Positions 1 to 7,623 of a stretch of DNA of 22,945 nucleotides are shown piece after piece. The stretch covers positions 1-22,945 of the forward strand of contig JAKBQS010000008.1 in the NCBI GenBank assembly GCA_021835105.1, given 5' to 3'. The stretch is from Microcaldota archaeon. GTDB lineage: Archaea; Micrarchaeota; Micrarchaeia; Micrarchaeales; CABMGC01. Positions within the stretch are counted from its first letter, which is position 1. Every line of letters begins with the position of its first letter. The notes beneath the pieces are model-generated. The model saw only the letters and a program-made list of their open reading frames with translations. It ran no database searches and was not told the DNA's origin. The position numbers and the translations under genes are program-made.

Positions 1-801
1 ATACCAGCCCCACGCATCCGAATCCGTAAATACATATATTGGAAGCCCTTTATCCGCAAGCTTCCTTATTATACGTCTTGTTCCCCGCGCCGCCTGGCCC
101 TGAGGAGTTATCAGTATCGCATTTTCCTTCTTCCATAGCCCGTCTTCGTTTAGCCTCTGCCAAAGGGCATCTTTCTCAACCACAAGAACGTATTTGGCGT
201 CTATATCCACGAATTCTATGTCGTTGTCTACGTCGCTCGGTATAGCCCATCCGCTTCTCCCCTGCTTTGAACAGTCTATCTCTGTCTTTTCGTCCCCGAA
301 GCGGTCTATCACCTTCATCCTGCCGGCTAGAACCCCTTTCCTGTTTGCATTTAGGTTAAGGTTTTCCCTGTTTACTCCGAGTGCCACCTCAAGATCCTCT
401 ATAAGTGGATTTGACTCGGATTGCTCGCTGAATATATTCTCGTCAACATCCTCGCCAAGAGAAAATTTGAGCTGGTAATAGAGGCCCCTTATCGTAGTAT
501 GCAGGTTCTCGTTCAGGAACTTGTGGCATTTTGACGCTATGGCTATTGTCTGCATGAATCTCTTTGACTGGGAGATATTCAAGAAATTACGCTCTTCTTT
601 TGCAGGACCGAGTTTCAGGTAGCCCTTGCTCTCGTCGAATATTATATTTGACCGCGTCCTCGCAGTCGTTGTGAACTTTGGAGGGGTGCCATTATTTATG
701 TCTATGAGCAGCGAGCGGCCCATTGCCTCAAGCCTCTCTGTAGCATTGTCTTGCATAGACGCCTCTGAAGGCGCTTTTTTTGTATCTTTCCGTGCCGCCA
801 T
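1..801 (-). CDS. top6A: DNA topoisomerase VI subunit A (C-terminus cut by window edge)
   Basis: This is the DNA-cleaving, Spo11-like subunit of the type IIB topoisomerase that relaxes and decatenates DNA with subunit B. The frame is open from the ATG at 801 to the window edge (267 codons), so the C-terminus is missing. Visible landmarks are an N-terminal TTTARTRSNIIFDESKGYL segment typical of the family, the 5Y-CAP catalytic motif TTIRGLYYQLK with adjacent Tyr108/Tyr109 (one is the DNA-attacking tyrosine, probably the second by family alignment), and a Toprim domain with VLVVEKDA (metal-binding Glu) and VFTDSDAWGWY (the DxD motif). The start lies one base beyond the lonB stop codon, so the two genes are probably co-transcribed and translationally coupled. 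Subunit B is not upstream of it and would have to lie outside the window. The family call is secure. Confidence 0.93.
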   Translation of the reverse strand, partial: MAARKDTKKAPSEASMQDNATERLEAMGRSLLIDINNGTPPKFTTTARTRSNIIFDESKGYLKLGPAKEERNFLNISQSKRFMQTIAIASKCHKFLNENLHTTIRGLYYQLKFSLGEDVDENIFSEQSESNPLIEDLEVALGVNRENLNLNANRKGVLAGRMKVIDRFGDEKTEIDCSKQGRSGWAIPSDVDNDIEFVDIDAKYVLVVEKDALWQRLNEDGLWKKENAILITPQGQAARGTRRIIRKLADKGLPIYVFTDSDAWGWY

Positions 802-802
802 C

Positions 803-2767
803 CTATCCCTGTTTCTCTTCAGGCCTTTCTTTATTATCTGCAGTTATGTATTTCCTGAGTTTTTGTATTATCTCCCTCTTCCTTGAACTGTCTTTGAGGG
901 CAACCTGTAAAACGTCAGCTATATTTGATGCCTTGATTATCTTTACCCTCTTCATCTGATCCTTTTCGAGCAGTATGTCTTTTACGTTTGATTCGGGCAC
1001 TATTACTGATTTTATTCCTGCGGTTATCGCAGCGGAGACCTTGTTTGTCACTCCTCCTACAGGAAGTACATCGCCCCTTACGGAAAGGGACCCCGTCATG
1101 GCGACTTCCTGGTTTACAGGTATGCCTTCGAGAGCTGAGATTACAGCAACTGCAACTGATATGCTTGCGCTGTCACCCTCGACGCCTTCATATGTCTGCA
1201 TGAATTGCACGTGTATATCATATTGCGTTATGTCCCTCTGCATGTGCTTCTTTATTACTGCGCTTATGTTCTTTACCGCTTCCTGTGCTATCTTCCCAAG
1301 CTTGCCGGTTGGTATGAGCTTGCCTTCTGTCTTTGAGCTTGCAGGCGTTACCTCTGCGACTATAGGAAGTACCACCCCTGATGATAAGTATGACGACCCG
1401 ACTATCGCAAGGCCATTTACACGCCCTATTGCAAAACCGCTTGTCCTGAATATCTGATAGTCCTTCCTGTACTCCAGCGACTGCTCGACCAGCTGCGCTT
1501 CTATTGGCTTTGCAAGAGTAAGCGCTGCTTTTACATCTTTTTCCGATACCGCGCTCTCCTTGTTCTCTTTGGCTATATCTCCCGCAGCCCTTATCAGCCC
1601 GCCTAGATCCCTTAGTGCAAGAGTGAGCTTGCCCTTCCTTCCGCTTCTCCTTCGTGCCTCATTTATTACTGCCATACAAGCCTCGTATGTGAATGGAGGT
1701 ATCTTGGCATCTTTTTTTATTTCCTGGGCTATGAAAGTAACGAGCTTCTCCCTATTCTTCTCCGTATCAGGCATCGTAGATTCCATGTACACTTCGTACC
1801 CGTATCCCCTTATCCTTGATCTCAGTGCAGGATGCATCTTCTGTATGTCCTGCAGGTTCCCAGCAGCTACGAGTAGAAAGTCGCATGGCACCGGCTCAGT
1901 TCTGACGAGCGCTCCAGAGCTTAATTCGCTCTGCCCTGTTATTGGATATTTCTTTTCCTGCATTGCCGTAAGGAGTTCCTGCTGCGATTTTGGCTCCAAA
2001 TCTGCTACTTCGTCTATAAAGAGAACGCCTTTGTTTGCCTTGTGCACAGAACCGCTCTCGACTCTCAGATGCGGCGGTGTTCCTAGCCCTCCTGACTGCA
2101 ACGGGTCATGCTTCACATCTCCGAAGAGGGACCCTGCCTTCGATCCGGTAGCATCTACAAACGGGGCATGCGCCATGCCAGTGTTGTCGACTATCAGTTT
2201 TGCCTCGTTGGCCTCGAACACCCCAGGCATTATCCCTACTCTCCTGAACCCGCTTATGAATAAGGCCATAGAACCGAATATCAGCACGCCGAGTATTATT
2301 GCGCTGAGGAGGATTATCTGATTGCCTTTTACAAATGGGGTGAAGGAGAGTATCGCAAGCGCAACTACTATTATGAATATAATTGGTATAAGTAGGCTTC
2401 TTCCCTGCGAGGGCTGCATCTTGCCCTTCATGCGCTCTTTCTGGACAATCTGCCTGCCCTGACCGTCTGGAAGTGGTTTTCCAGCCTCGGGCGGCTTTGG
2501 ATATGTCTTTACGCACTTTACAATGGGCTTATTCTCGTCATTTGGATTCTTGTATACTAAGACATCCTCAAGATCGGCTGAAGGTAGAAGCTCCGCTATA
2601 GCCTGCGCCAGCATCGTCTTGCCAGTTCCAGGCTCGCCTATAAGTAGGACATTCCTATTCTGCTTCGCAGCTTTCTTTATTATCTCGACTGCATTTTCCT
2701 GGCCTATGACCTGGTCGACTAGCCTTGATGGTATCTTTATGCTCTCTGTTGTCTTGAACCGCTTCAT
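803..2767 (-). CDS. lon: Membrane-anchored ATP-dependent protease LonB
   Basis: This is archaeal LonB, an ATP-driven protease that degrades misfolded and regulatory proteins at the cytoplasmic face of the membrane. It has 654 residues, typical for the family. The N-terminal AAA+ module has Walker A GEPGTGKT at 44-51 and Walker B GVLFIDE at 247-253. Two hydrophobic segments at about 124-144 and 150-172 are inserted between them, which is the LonB hallmark that anchors the enzyme. The C-terminal protease domain has the catalytic serine in EGDSAS (Ser533) and the lysine in GGVTNK (Lys576), forming the Ser-Lys dyad. A TATA-like box at 2811-2821 would give a leader of about 20 bases. Ribosome-binding sequence before the ATG is weak. 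The gene ends one base before top6A. Confidence 0.96.
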   Translation of the reverse strand: MKRFKTTESIKIPSRLVDQVIGQENAVEIIKKAAKQNRNVLLIGEPGTGKTMLAQAIAELLPSADLEDVLVYKNPNDENKPIVKCVKTYPKPPEAGKPLPDGQGRQIVQKERMKGKMQPSQGRSLLIPIIFIIVVALAILSFTPFVKGNQIILLSAIILGVLIFGSMALFISGFRRVGIMPGVFEANEAKLIVDNTGMAHAPFVDATGSKAGSLFGDVKHDPLQSGGLGTPPHLRVESGSVHKANKGVLFIDEVADLEPKSQQELLTAMQEKKYPITGQSELSSGALVRTEPVPCDFLLVAAGNLQDIQKMHPALRSRIRGYGYEVYMESTMPDTEKNREKLVTFIAQEIKKDAKIPPFTYEACMAVINEARRRSGRKGKLTLALRDLGGLIRAAGDIAKENKESAVSEKDVKAALTLAKPIEAQLVEQSLEYRKDYQIFRTSGFAIGRVNGLAIVGSSYLSSGVVLPIVAEVTPASSKTEGKLIPTGKLGKIAQEAVKNISAVIKKHMQRDITQYDIHVQFMQTYEGVEGDSASISVAVAVISALEGIPVNQEVAMTGSLSVRGDVLPVGGVTNKVSAAITAGIKSVIVPESNVKDILLEKDQMKRVKIIKASNIADVLQVALKDSSRKREIIQKLRKYITADNKERPEEKQG

Positions 2768-2810
2768 GGAACCAGTTTTTTACAAATAGCAAGATAATCT
2801 GCATGTATAA

Positions 2811-2821
2811 CTATAAAAATT
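2811..2821 (-). promoter_or_regulatory. TATA-like promoter of lonB-top6A
   Basis: On the minus strand the sequence reads AATTTTTATAG, about 48 bases before the lonB ATG. Placing transcription start about 26 bases downstream gives a leader near 20 bases. It is the best TATA candidate in the gap. It is inferred from sequence and spacing only. Confidence 0.45.
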
Positions 2822-2853
2822 TGTGGCATTTATTTAGGGATATTGAATATATG

Positions 2854-2880
2854 GCTGCACTTCGGCTACATCAGTGCAGC
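2854..2880. repeat. Inverted repeat (8-bp stem) in the mscS-lonB gap
   Basis: GCTGCACT at 2854-2861 is the exact reverse complement of AGTGCAGC at 2873-2880, leaving an 11-base loop. It lies upstream of the lonB TATA-like box, so it could be an operator or part of a small RNA. No function can be assigned. It is the first of two perfect inverted repeats in this 241-base gap. Confidence 0.6.
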
Positions 2881-2895
2881 AGCTGTTTTATGTAT

Positions 2896-2946
2896 AAAAA
2901 AGCGGCGTTTAGAGGGTGGGGAAAATGAATAGAATACTCTAAACGC
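2896..2946 (-). terminator. Hairpin plus T-tract, likely terminator of mscS
   Basis: GCGTTTAGAG at 2905-2914 and CTCTAAACGC at 2937-2946 form a perfect 10-base-pair stem with a 22-base loop. On the minus strand the stem is followed after three bases by six T (2901-2896), about 60 bases beyond the mscS stop. Archaeal RNA polymerase terminates on U-tracts, so the T-run fits termination of the mscS transcript. The large loop is unusual for a pure terminator. A regulatory element or small RNA remains possible. Confidence 0.5.
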
Positions 2947-3008
2947 ACGAAGCATTAAATAGAATATAGCAGTTTATAAACCTTTCTGAAAATAGTTTTA
3001 CTTTCAGT

Positions 3009-3953
3009 TCAAGACTTCCCTGACGAACCGAGGCTCTTCTGATTCCTTCCCTTTTGGTCGCCTCTCGCCGTAGATATGTAGTCTATAAGCTCCCTGTATA
3101 ACTTCAGTCGTTGCGCTTCTGCCCTGTGGTCGTTAACCCTGATTATTACTGTTAGCATGTAAGATGAAAGCCCTGCATACTCCACCTTTACCGTATCTTC
3201 ATAGAACTGTATGCCGTTATCCGAAAAGAACTTCCTTATCTTCTCCTCGATCCCAGTCAGCTTTACCTCATTTGGCACTTCTATGAGAATCGTCATCGGA
3301 TGATCTTTTGCGCGTTTATGGTTCAGGACCAGTGACTGGTTTATTATGTTGTTTGGTATGTATACAGGAGTGCCTGACTCGTCTATTATTTTTGTATACA
3401 TAAGGCCGATGTTGTCTATTGTTCCCACATATCCGGGGACGAACTTTGAATGGCTGAATGAAGGAGGCTGGGCCCCGTATTGCCATGTTATTATAGTCAC
3501 ATAGTCATCAGGATAGAATGGTCTTGCTATCAGAAGGGAAAGGCCAGCTATGAAATTCCCCAGTGTTGATTGTGCAGCGAGACCGAGAACTATGCCAAGG
3601 AATCCTGCGCTTATCAGGAGCCCCGTTACGTTTATGTTCAGGATTGAGAGTATTATCAGCGCGAGTGCGGTATAAGCAGTGACCCTGAATAGATTGGCAA
3701 GTGTCTTTGCTTCTGATTTTATTATGGTTGTACGCGAATATTTGTAAAGCAGGTATGCTACTACCTCTATTACCCCTATGCCGAATATCCCTGCAGATAT
3801 CGCCCTTGTGAGCTCGTCTATTGTTGCTGTTGCGTAATCAACAAAGACATAAGTAAGTATAATGACAAGAATTATCATCAGCAGCGCTACGCCTAGATAC
3901 TGACCGAATTTATTATTCCTTCTTGATGGGCCACTTCCTGTTTTCTGATCCAT
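3009..3953 (-). CDS. mscS: MscS-family small-conductance mechanosensitive ion channel
   Basis: This is a membrane channel that opens under tension and releases solutes on hypo-osmotic shock. From the preferred start it has 314 residues. There are hydrophobic segments near 18-38 and 52-71 and from about 87. They are followed by the Gly/Ala-rich pore helix FLGIVLGLAAQSTLGNFIAGL (split here as FLGIVLGLAAQS and TLGNFIAGL, about 118-138), the signature of the family. The soluble beta domain follows (IARPFYPDDYV, VPGYVGTIDNIGL, TPVYIPNNIINQ) and then an alpha/beta C-terminal domain. An upstream in-frame ATG at 3971 would add six residues. The ATG at 3953 is preferred because an AGGTTAT ribosome-binding element precedes it by four bases. 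It probably has its own transcript, ending at the hairpin/T-tract. Confidence 0.9.
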   Translation of the reverse strand: MDQKTGSGPSRRNNKFGQYLGVALLMIILVIILTYVFVDYATATIDELTRAISAGIFGIGVIEVVAYLLYKYSRTTIIKSEAKTLANLFRVTAYTALALIILSILNINVTGLLISAGFLGIVLGLAAQSTLGNFIAGLSLLIARPFYPDDYVTIITWQYGAQPPSFSHSKFVPGYVGTIDNIGLMYTKIIDESGTPVYIPNNIINQSLVLNHKRAKDHPMTILIEVPNEVKLTGIEEKIRKFFSDNGIQFYEDTVKVEYAGLSSYMLTVIIRVNDHRAEAQRLKLYRELIDYISTARGDQKGRNQKSLGSSGKS

Positions 3954-4035
3954 AGCTATAACCTTTTGCATTCATGCGCCGCATGGAGCGTTGGCAATGA
4001 TTTGTGCGTGGTAGCAATGCTCTTCTTCCTGCCAA

Positions 4036-4049
4036 TGTATATATATTTT
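4036..4049. promoter_or_regulatory. Divergent TATA-like region between mscS and a small membrane gene
   Basis: An alternating run of T and A (GTATATATATTTT) lies here. Its centre is about 26 bases before the ATG at 4068, the classic archaeal spacing for a leaderless mRNA. The minus strand reads as TATA too and could serve mscS with a leader of about 60 bases. This is inferred from spacing. Confidence 0.5.
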
Positions 4050-4067
4050 GCCCCAGTGAGATTAAGC

Positions 4068-4415
4068 ATGGACAGCAGATATCTTGGTTATGCTCTCTTT
4101 GTATTAGGATTACTTCTTATACTCCTTGCGCTGCTGCTTGGATACGGCCTTTATATAAGCCTTAGCAGCTATTCGCAGGTTTATGCACCCCTTGCAGGCT
4201 CTAATTCCAGCATACCTGCAAGCATAAATAACTTCTCATTCTCGCTGTCATCGCAATTCTCAGTGATATTCGTTAGCGCAATAAAAGTCGGGCTTTTCTT
4301 CCTCTTTGCCAGCGTAGGCTATAAATTTGCCACAATAGGCATGGAATTGGTGGAATCCGAGGAGAGGCGCCAGAAAAAAAGCGGGAAGAAGGATAAGGAA
4401 GTGGATGAAGGGTAA
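4068..4415 (+). CDS. Small two-span membrane protein, unknown function
   Basis: This is a 115-residue protein that I do not recognise. A first hydrophobic segment spans about residues 7-31. A Ser/Asn-rich, probably extracytoplasmic loop of about 40 residues follows (about 33-67). A second hydrophobic segment spans about 68-93, and a charged Glu/Lys-rich cytoplasmic tail follows it. The frame stays open upstream to 3966, but the ATG at 4068 is chosen because a TATA-like box sits 26 bases before it, fitting a leaderless transcript, and because the upstream extension would run into the mscS start. Its stop lies three bases from the stop of the convergent transporter gene. No catalytic motif is visible. 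Confidence 0.7.
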   Translation: MDSRYLGYALFVLGLLLILLALLLGYGLYISLSSYSQVYAPLAGSNSSIPASINNFSFSLSSQFSVIFVSAIKVGLFFLFASVGYKFATIGMELVESEERRQKKSGKKDKEVDEG

Positions 4416-4418
4416 GAG

Positions 4419-4763
4419 TTAACTGGTACCTGATAGCGCAACCCCAATTGCTATCAGCAGCACGCCTATTGTGCCAAGCAAGGTTGTCGCCTCGCCCAGA
4501 AACAGGTATGCAAGTATCCATGTGAAGATGTAACTTAAACCGCTAAATCCGTATACCCAGCTGAGGTGCTCTCTCCCGAGAGCGTAGAAATAAAGAAGCG
4601 TAGATATCCCGTATGCCACAAGCCCCGTAAGTATCGCAAGAATCATGTAGATGGGCTGAAGCTCAAGGAGGCCAGCCTTGAATAGGAGCTGTCCTAGGCC
4701 GCCGAGGAAGGTACTGAGTATAAGGACTTCTGCAAGATAAATCTTGGCGTTTTTGTTTGGCAT
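4419..4763 (-). CDS. EamA/SMR-like four-helix transporter, subunit 2 of a pair
   Basis: This 114-residue, four-helix hydrophobic protein belongs to the drug/metabolite transporter superfamily by its layout (half-size EamA or SMR type). It has an N-terminal helix with GGLGQLLFKAGL, a second helix ending in AYGISTLLYFYALGRE, and the family-like stretch EHLSWVYGFSGLSYIFTWI followed by LFLGEATTLLGTIGVLLIAIGVAL. Such short proteins work as dimers. The preceding gene encodes a similar half-size protein, so a heterodimer is likely. The ATG at 4763 is preferred because it lies four bases after the upstream stop. An upstream TTG at 4784 would overlap that gene. The substrate cannot be told from sequence. 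Confidence 0.72.
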   Translation of the reverse strand: MPNKNAKIYLAEVLILSTFLGGLGQLLFKAGLLELQPIYMILAILTGLVAYGISTLLYFYALGREHLSWVYGFSGLSYIFTWILAYLFLGEATTLLGTIGVLLIAIGVALSGTS

Positions 4764-4767
4764 TTGA

Positions 4768-5127
4768 TCACTGCGCAAGGGCAATCAGGGTTATCCCCAA
4801 GACTATAAGCATCATACCGGCTGCACGCCGTGCGCTTATGCGTTCCTTGAGGAAAAAGGCAGAGATAAGCATCACGAATATAAAGGAGCTGGAGAATGCA
4901 GGATATACAAAAACCAGGCTAGCATGCCCGAGGGCAATAAGGTATATTATAAAACTTGCGCCGTATATGAGAAGCCCAAGGATTATCTGCTTTGTGAGCA
5001 AAAGGTCCAATATTCCAGCAATGCTGAAGCTAAAGCGCTTCATGTGAAGCTTGAATATATATTGTGCTATTGCAGCGAGCAAGGCTGCAAGAGCAGTAAG
5101 AGCCAGTATCAGTATAACCACTGTCAT
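4768..5127 (-). CDS. EamA/SMR-like four-helix transporter, subunit 1 of a pair
   Basis: This 119-residue protein has four predicted membrane helices. Its layout matches the next gene: an N-terminal AAIAQYIFKLHMKRF region, ILGLLIYGASFIIYLIALGH, then LVFVYPAFSSSFIFVMLISA and FFLKERISARRAAGMMLIVLGIT. The short FFLKE or FLGE element before the last helix is typical of EamA proteins. The two genes are four bases apart on one transcript and probably form a heterodimeric exporter or flippase, as in paired SMR systems such as ArnE/ArnF or EbrA/EbrB. This is an analogy from architecture, not an orthology call. A TATA-like box about 28 bases before the ATG suggests a leaderless mRNA. Confidence 0.72.
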   Translation of the reverse strand: MTVVILILALTALAALLAAIAQYIFKLHMKRFSFSIAGILDLLLTKQIILGLLIYGASFIIYLIALGHASLVFVYPAFSSSFIFVMLISAFFLKERISARRAAGMMLIVLGITLIALAQ

Positions 5128-5150
5128 ATACTCACAAAGAGCGGTTTAGC

Positions 5151-5179
5151 GCAATATTATTTAATATTAACTATTTAAA
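5151..5179. promoter_or_regulatory. Shared AT-rich divergent promoter
   Basis: This AT-rich block includes ATTATTTAATATT at 5157-5169 and CTATTTAAAG at 5171-5180. It is centred about 28 bases from the transporter ATG on the minus strand (5127) and about 28 bases from the plus-strand ATG at 5192. TATA-like elements read in both directions, so both flanking genes may be leaderless. Confidence 0.45.
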
Positions 5180-5191
5180 GAGATTGAGATA

Positions 5192-5425
5192 ATGGATGCA
5201 GAGGAAGATGTAAGGCAGGAGATTATGTCTGTCTTAGTGGTATTCCTGAGCATTCTATCCCTTGTCGCATTTTTTACCTTAGGCCCAGGAATAGTGTTCT
5301 ATATACTCATTATTGCCGACTTGGCTGCAGGATTTTACATGACAAGGTCGCTTGCGAGGGAAGATATCGAAGCCCAGGAGAAGGAGAAGAAGGACAGGAA
5401 GTATAATAAGGGCAGGCGCAGTTGA
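5192..5425 (+). CDS. Small two-span membrane protein, unknown function
   Basis: This is a 77-residue protein that I do not recognise. It has a short acidic N-terminus (MDAEEDVRQE), two hydrophobic helices at about 11-28 and 31-50 separated by a Gly-Pro-Gly turn, and a strongly charged C-terminal tail rich in Glu, Lys and Arg. It precedes topA by 15 bases and may share its transcript. The ATG is supported by a TATA-like box about 29 bases upstream. Its small size makes it less certain than its neighbours, but the spacing and membrane-protein composition support a real gene. Confidence 0.62.
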   Translation: MDAEEDVRQEIMSVLVVFLSILSLVAFFTLGPGIVFYILIIADLAAGFYMTRSLAREDIEAQEKEKKDRKYNKGRRS

Positions 5426-5440
5426 TGTTTACTGGTTTTT

Positions 5441-7621
5441 ATGAATAAGCTTATAATAGCGGAGAAACCAAGCGTGGCAGTCAGGCTTGCGCTTTCTCTC
5501 GCGGATGATGGGAAACCGAAGAGACTCTTTTCCAATGGAGTCTCATATTACCAGATAGAAAAAGACGGCGACTCACTCTTCGTTGTCGCGGCAGCAGGGC
5601 ATCTTTTCACTGTCAGGCAGGCGGAAAGCGCAACATTCCCAGTATTCAAACTGGAATGGGTTCCCTCGTATAAAGCAAACAAAAATTCATATTTTACCAA
5701 AAAATATCTTGATGTGATAAAGTACGTTGGGGAAAAGTGCACAGGATTCGTAAACGCATGCGACTACGATGTTGAGGGCACGGTAATAGGGACCAACATA
5801 ATAAAGTATGTAAGATACGGCGATGCAAATAGCCCTGGCGAACTGTCTGATGTAGGCAGAATGAAGTTCTCGACAACCACAAAGCCAGATCTAGTCAGGG
5901 CGTATGAAGGCATGGAAGGAATAGATATATACAATTACTATGCAGGGGAGAGCAGGCATATGCTCGACTGGATGTGGGGAATAAATCTCAGCAGAGCGCT
6001 TATGAGTGCTGTGAATACAGGGGGCATAAAGAAAGTGCTCAGCATAGGCAGGATACAGGGCCCAACGCTCTCGATACTCGCGCAGCGGGAACTCGAGATA
6101 AAGAATTTTAAGTCAAGACCATATTGGAAGGTCCTTGTGCTTATAGGGGATTTGGAGCTTGAGAACCGCAAGGGCAACTTTTTTGCCAAGGAAGAAGCTG
6201 AGGCTGCTCTCAACGCAACATCTTCTTCAGAGATGCTTGTAAAGGAGATAAAATCAGAGGAGAGCAGGCTTTTCCCGTTCCCTCCATTCGACTTAACATC
6301 TATGCAGCTTGAGGCTAGCAGGGTATTCAGGATAGACCCATCGCGCACTCTTGCCATAGCCCAGAGCCTTTATGAAAAATCTTATATATCGTATCCTAGG
6401 ACAGCGTCGCAGAAGTTGCCACCTACGATAAATTTCCAGAGGATAATAGCCGGTCTCTCGAAGATGGATGCGTACGCCAAGGATACAGAGGAGATATCGA
6501 AGAGGGGAGCATACCGCCCGATTGAGGGTGCAAAGAAGGATGAGGCTCACCCGGCAATATACCCTACAGGAGAGGTGCCATCAGGACTTGGAGAGGAGGA
6601 GATGAAGGTCTATGACCTTGTAGTGAGGAGGTTCCTGTCATGCTTCCGCGAGGCTGCGGTGCTGCTTAAATCAAGCGTTGTTCTTTCCGCAGGCGGAGAG
6701 GAGTATACGGCGCAGGGGCTTTCTATAAAGGAGCGTGGATGGCTTGCCACGTATAGGCATTACTCGCCAAAGGAGGCTTCGCTGCCTGAACTTAAAGAAG
6801 GTTCATCTGTAAGGCCGGACAAGGTGCATATGAAGGAAGGCAAGACAGAGCCGCCTAATAGGTATTCGAAAGCGAGCCTGATAGCGCTCCTGGAGAAGAA
6901 GAACCTAGGCACCAAGGCAACAAGGACTGAGGTTATAGATACGTTATTCAGGAGAGACTATGTCAAGGGCTCACGAATAGAGGTTACTGCGCTTGGCATG
7001 AGCATATATGAAGCGCTTAGCGGATACTGCAAGGAGATACTTGACGAGGAGCTTACCAGAAAGCTTGAAGGGGACATGGAGGAGATAGCCAGGGGCAAGC
7101 TCAAGGAAGGCGACGCGCTGAAAGAAGGCATGGATCTTATCTCAAGGATAATAGATGAGTTTAAGGCGAATGAGAGCAGCATAGGAAAGGAGCTGGCAAA
7201 GGGATTCAGGGAGAGTGAGCTCTCGAAATCACTTGGGAAGTGCAAGTGCGGAGGAAACCTGATGCTTAAGAGATCCAAGACAGGAAAGAATTTCGTAGGA
7301 TGCACCAACTGGCCACAGTGCACTATCACATACCCTGTTCCGCAGAATGCACTCATAGTTCCCACCGGCAAGATATGCGAGATGTGCAATACCCCAAAGG
7401 TAAAGGTATTTCGCAGGGGAAAGAGGGTCTTCGAGATGGACCTTGATCCGCTGTGCAAGAGCAAGGAAGGATGGGCGACACCTAAAGCAAGCGCACCGAA
7501 TGAAGCGCAGGCTTCAGTGCAGGTGCCTGCTGCAGATGCAGCTCCTGCAAAGGCCAAGGCCTTAAAGAAAAACCGCAAGACTTCCCTTAAGAAGAAGCAG
7601 CGCGCAAGAAAGAAGGCTTGA
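5441..7621 (+). CDS. topA: DNA topoisomerase I (type IA)
   Basis: This is a type IA topoisomerase that relaxes negative supercoils through a transient 5'-phosphotyrosine link. The 726 residues show an N-terminal Toprim domain (LIIAEKPSVA at 4-13, metal-binding CDYDVEG at 107-113) and the catalytic tyrosine in SYISYPRTAS (Tyr318). The conserved region NLGTKATRTEVIDTLFRRDY lies at 488-507. A C-terminal four-cysteine zinc ribbon has Cys601, 603, 621 and 627. A second ribbon-like segment keeps only three cysteines (646, 649, 672). The end is a low-complexity Ala/Lys tail, likely a nonspecific DNA-binding extension. It is followed two bases later by the tRNA methyltransferase gene, suggesting a shared transcript. 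Confidence 0.95.
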   Translation: MNKLIIAEKPSVAVRLALSLADDGKPKRLFSNGVSYYQIEKDGDSLFVVAAAGHLFTVRQAESATFPVFKLEWVPSYKANKNSYFTKKYLDVIKYVGEKCTGFVNACDYDVEGTVIGTNIIKYVRYGDANSPGELSDVGRMKFSTTTKPDLVRAYEGMEGIDIYNYYAGESRHMLDWMWGINLSRALMSAVNTGGIKKVLSIGRIQGPTLSILAQRELEIKNFKSRPYWKVLVLIGDLELENRKGNFFAKEEAEAALNATSSSEMLVKEIKSEESRLFPFPPFDLTSMQLEASRVFRIDPSRTLAIAQSLYEKSYISYPRTASQKLPPTINFQRIIAGLSKMDAYAKDTEEISKRGAYRPIEGAKKDEAHPAIYPTGEVPSGLGEEEMKVYDLVVRRFLSCFREAAVLLKSSVVLSAGGEEYTAQGLSIKERGWLATYRHYSPKEASLPELKEGSSVRPDKVHMKEGKTEPPNRYSKASLIALLEKKNLGTKATRTEVIDTLFRRDYVKGSRIEVTALGMSIYEALSGYCKEILDEELTRKLEGDMEEIARGKLKEGDALKEGMDLISRIIDEFKANESSIGKELAKGFRESELSKSLGKCKCGGNLMLKRSKTGKNFVGCTNWPQCTITYPVPQNALIVPTGKICEMCNTPKVKVFRRGKRVFEMDLDPLCKSKEGWATPKASAPNEAQASVQVPAADAAPAKAKALKKNRKTSLKKKQRARKKA

Positions 7622-7623
7622 GC

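Noticed and set aside
1560..2321. Long plus-strand ORF opposite lonB
   Set aside because: It lies wholly inside a well-supported gene on the other strand, its residues show no motif, and its composition is that expected from the reverse complement of lonB.
2854..2880. Box C/D guide RNA in the mscS-lonB gap
   Set aside because: A CTGATG-like string is present on the minus strand, but no box C with a matching box D at proper spacing could be found.
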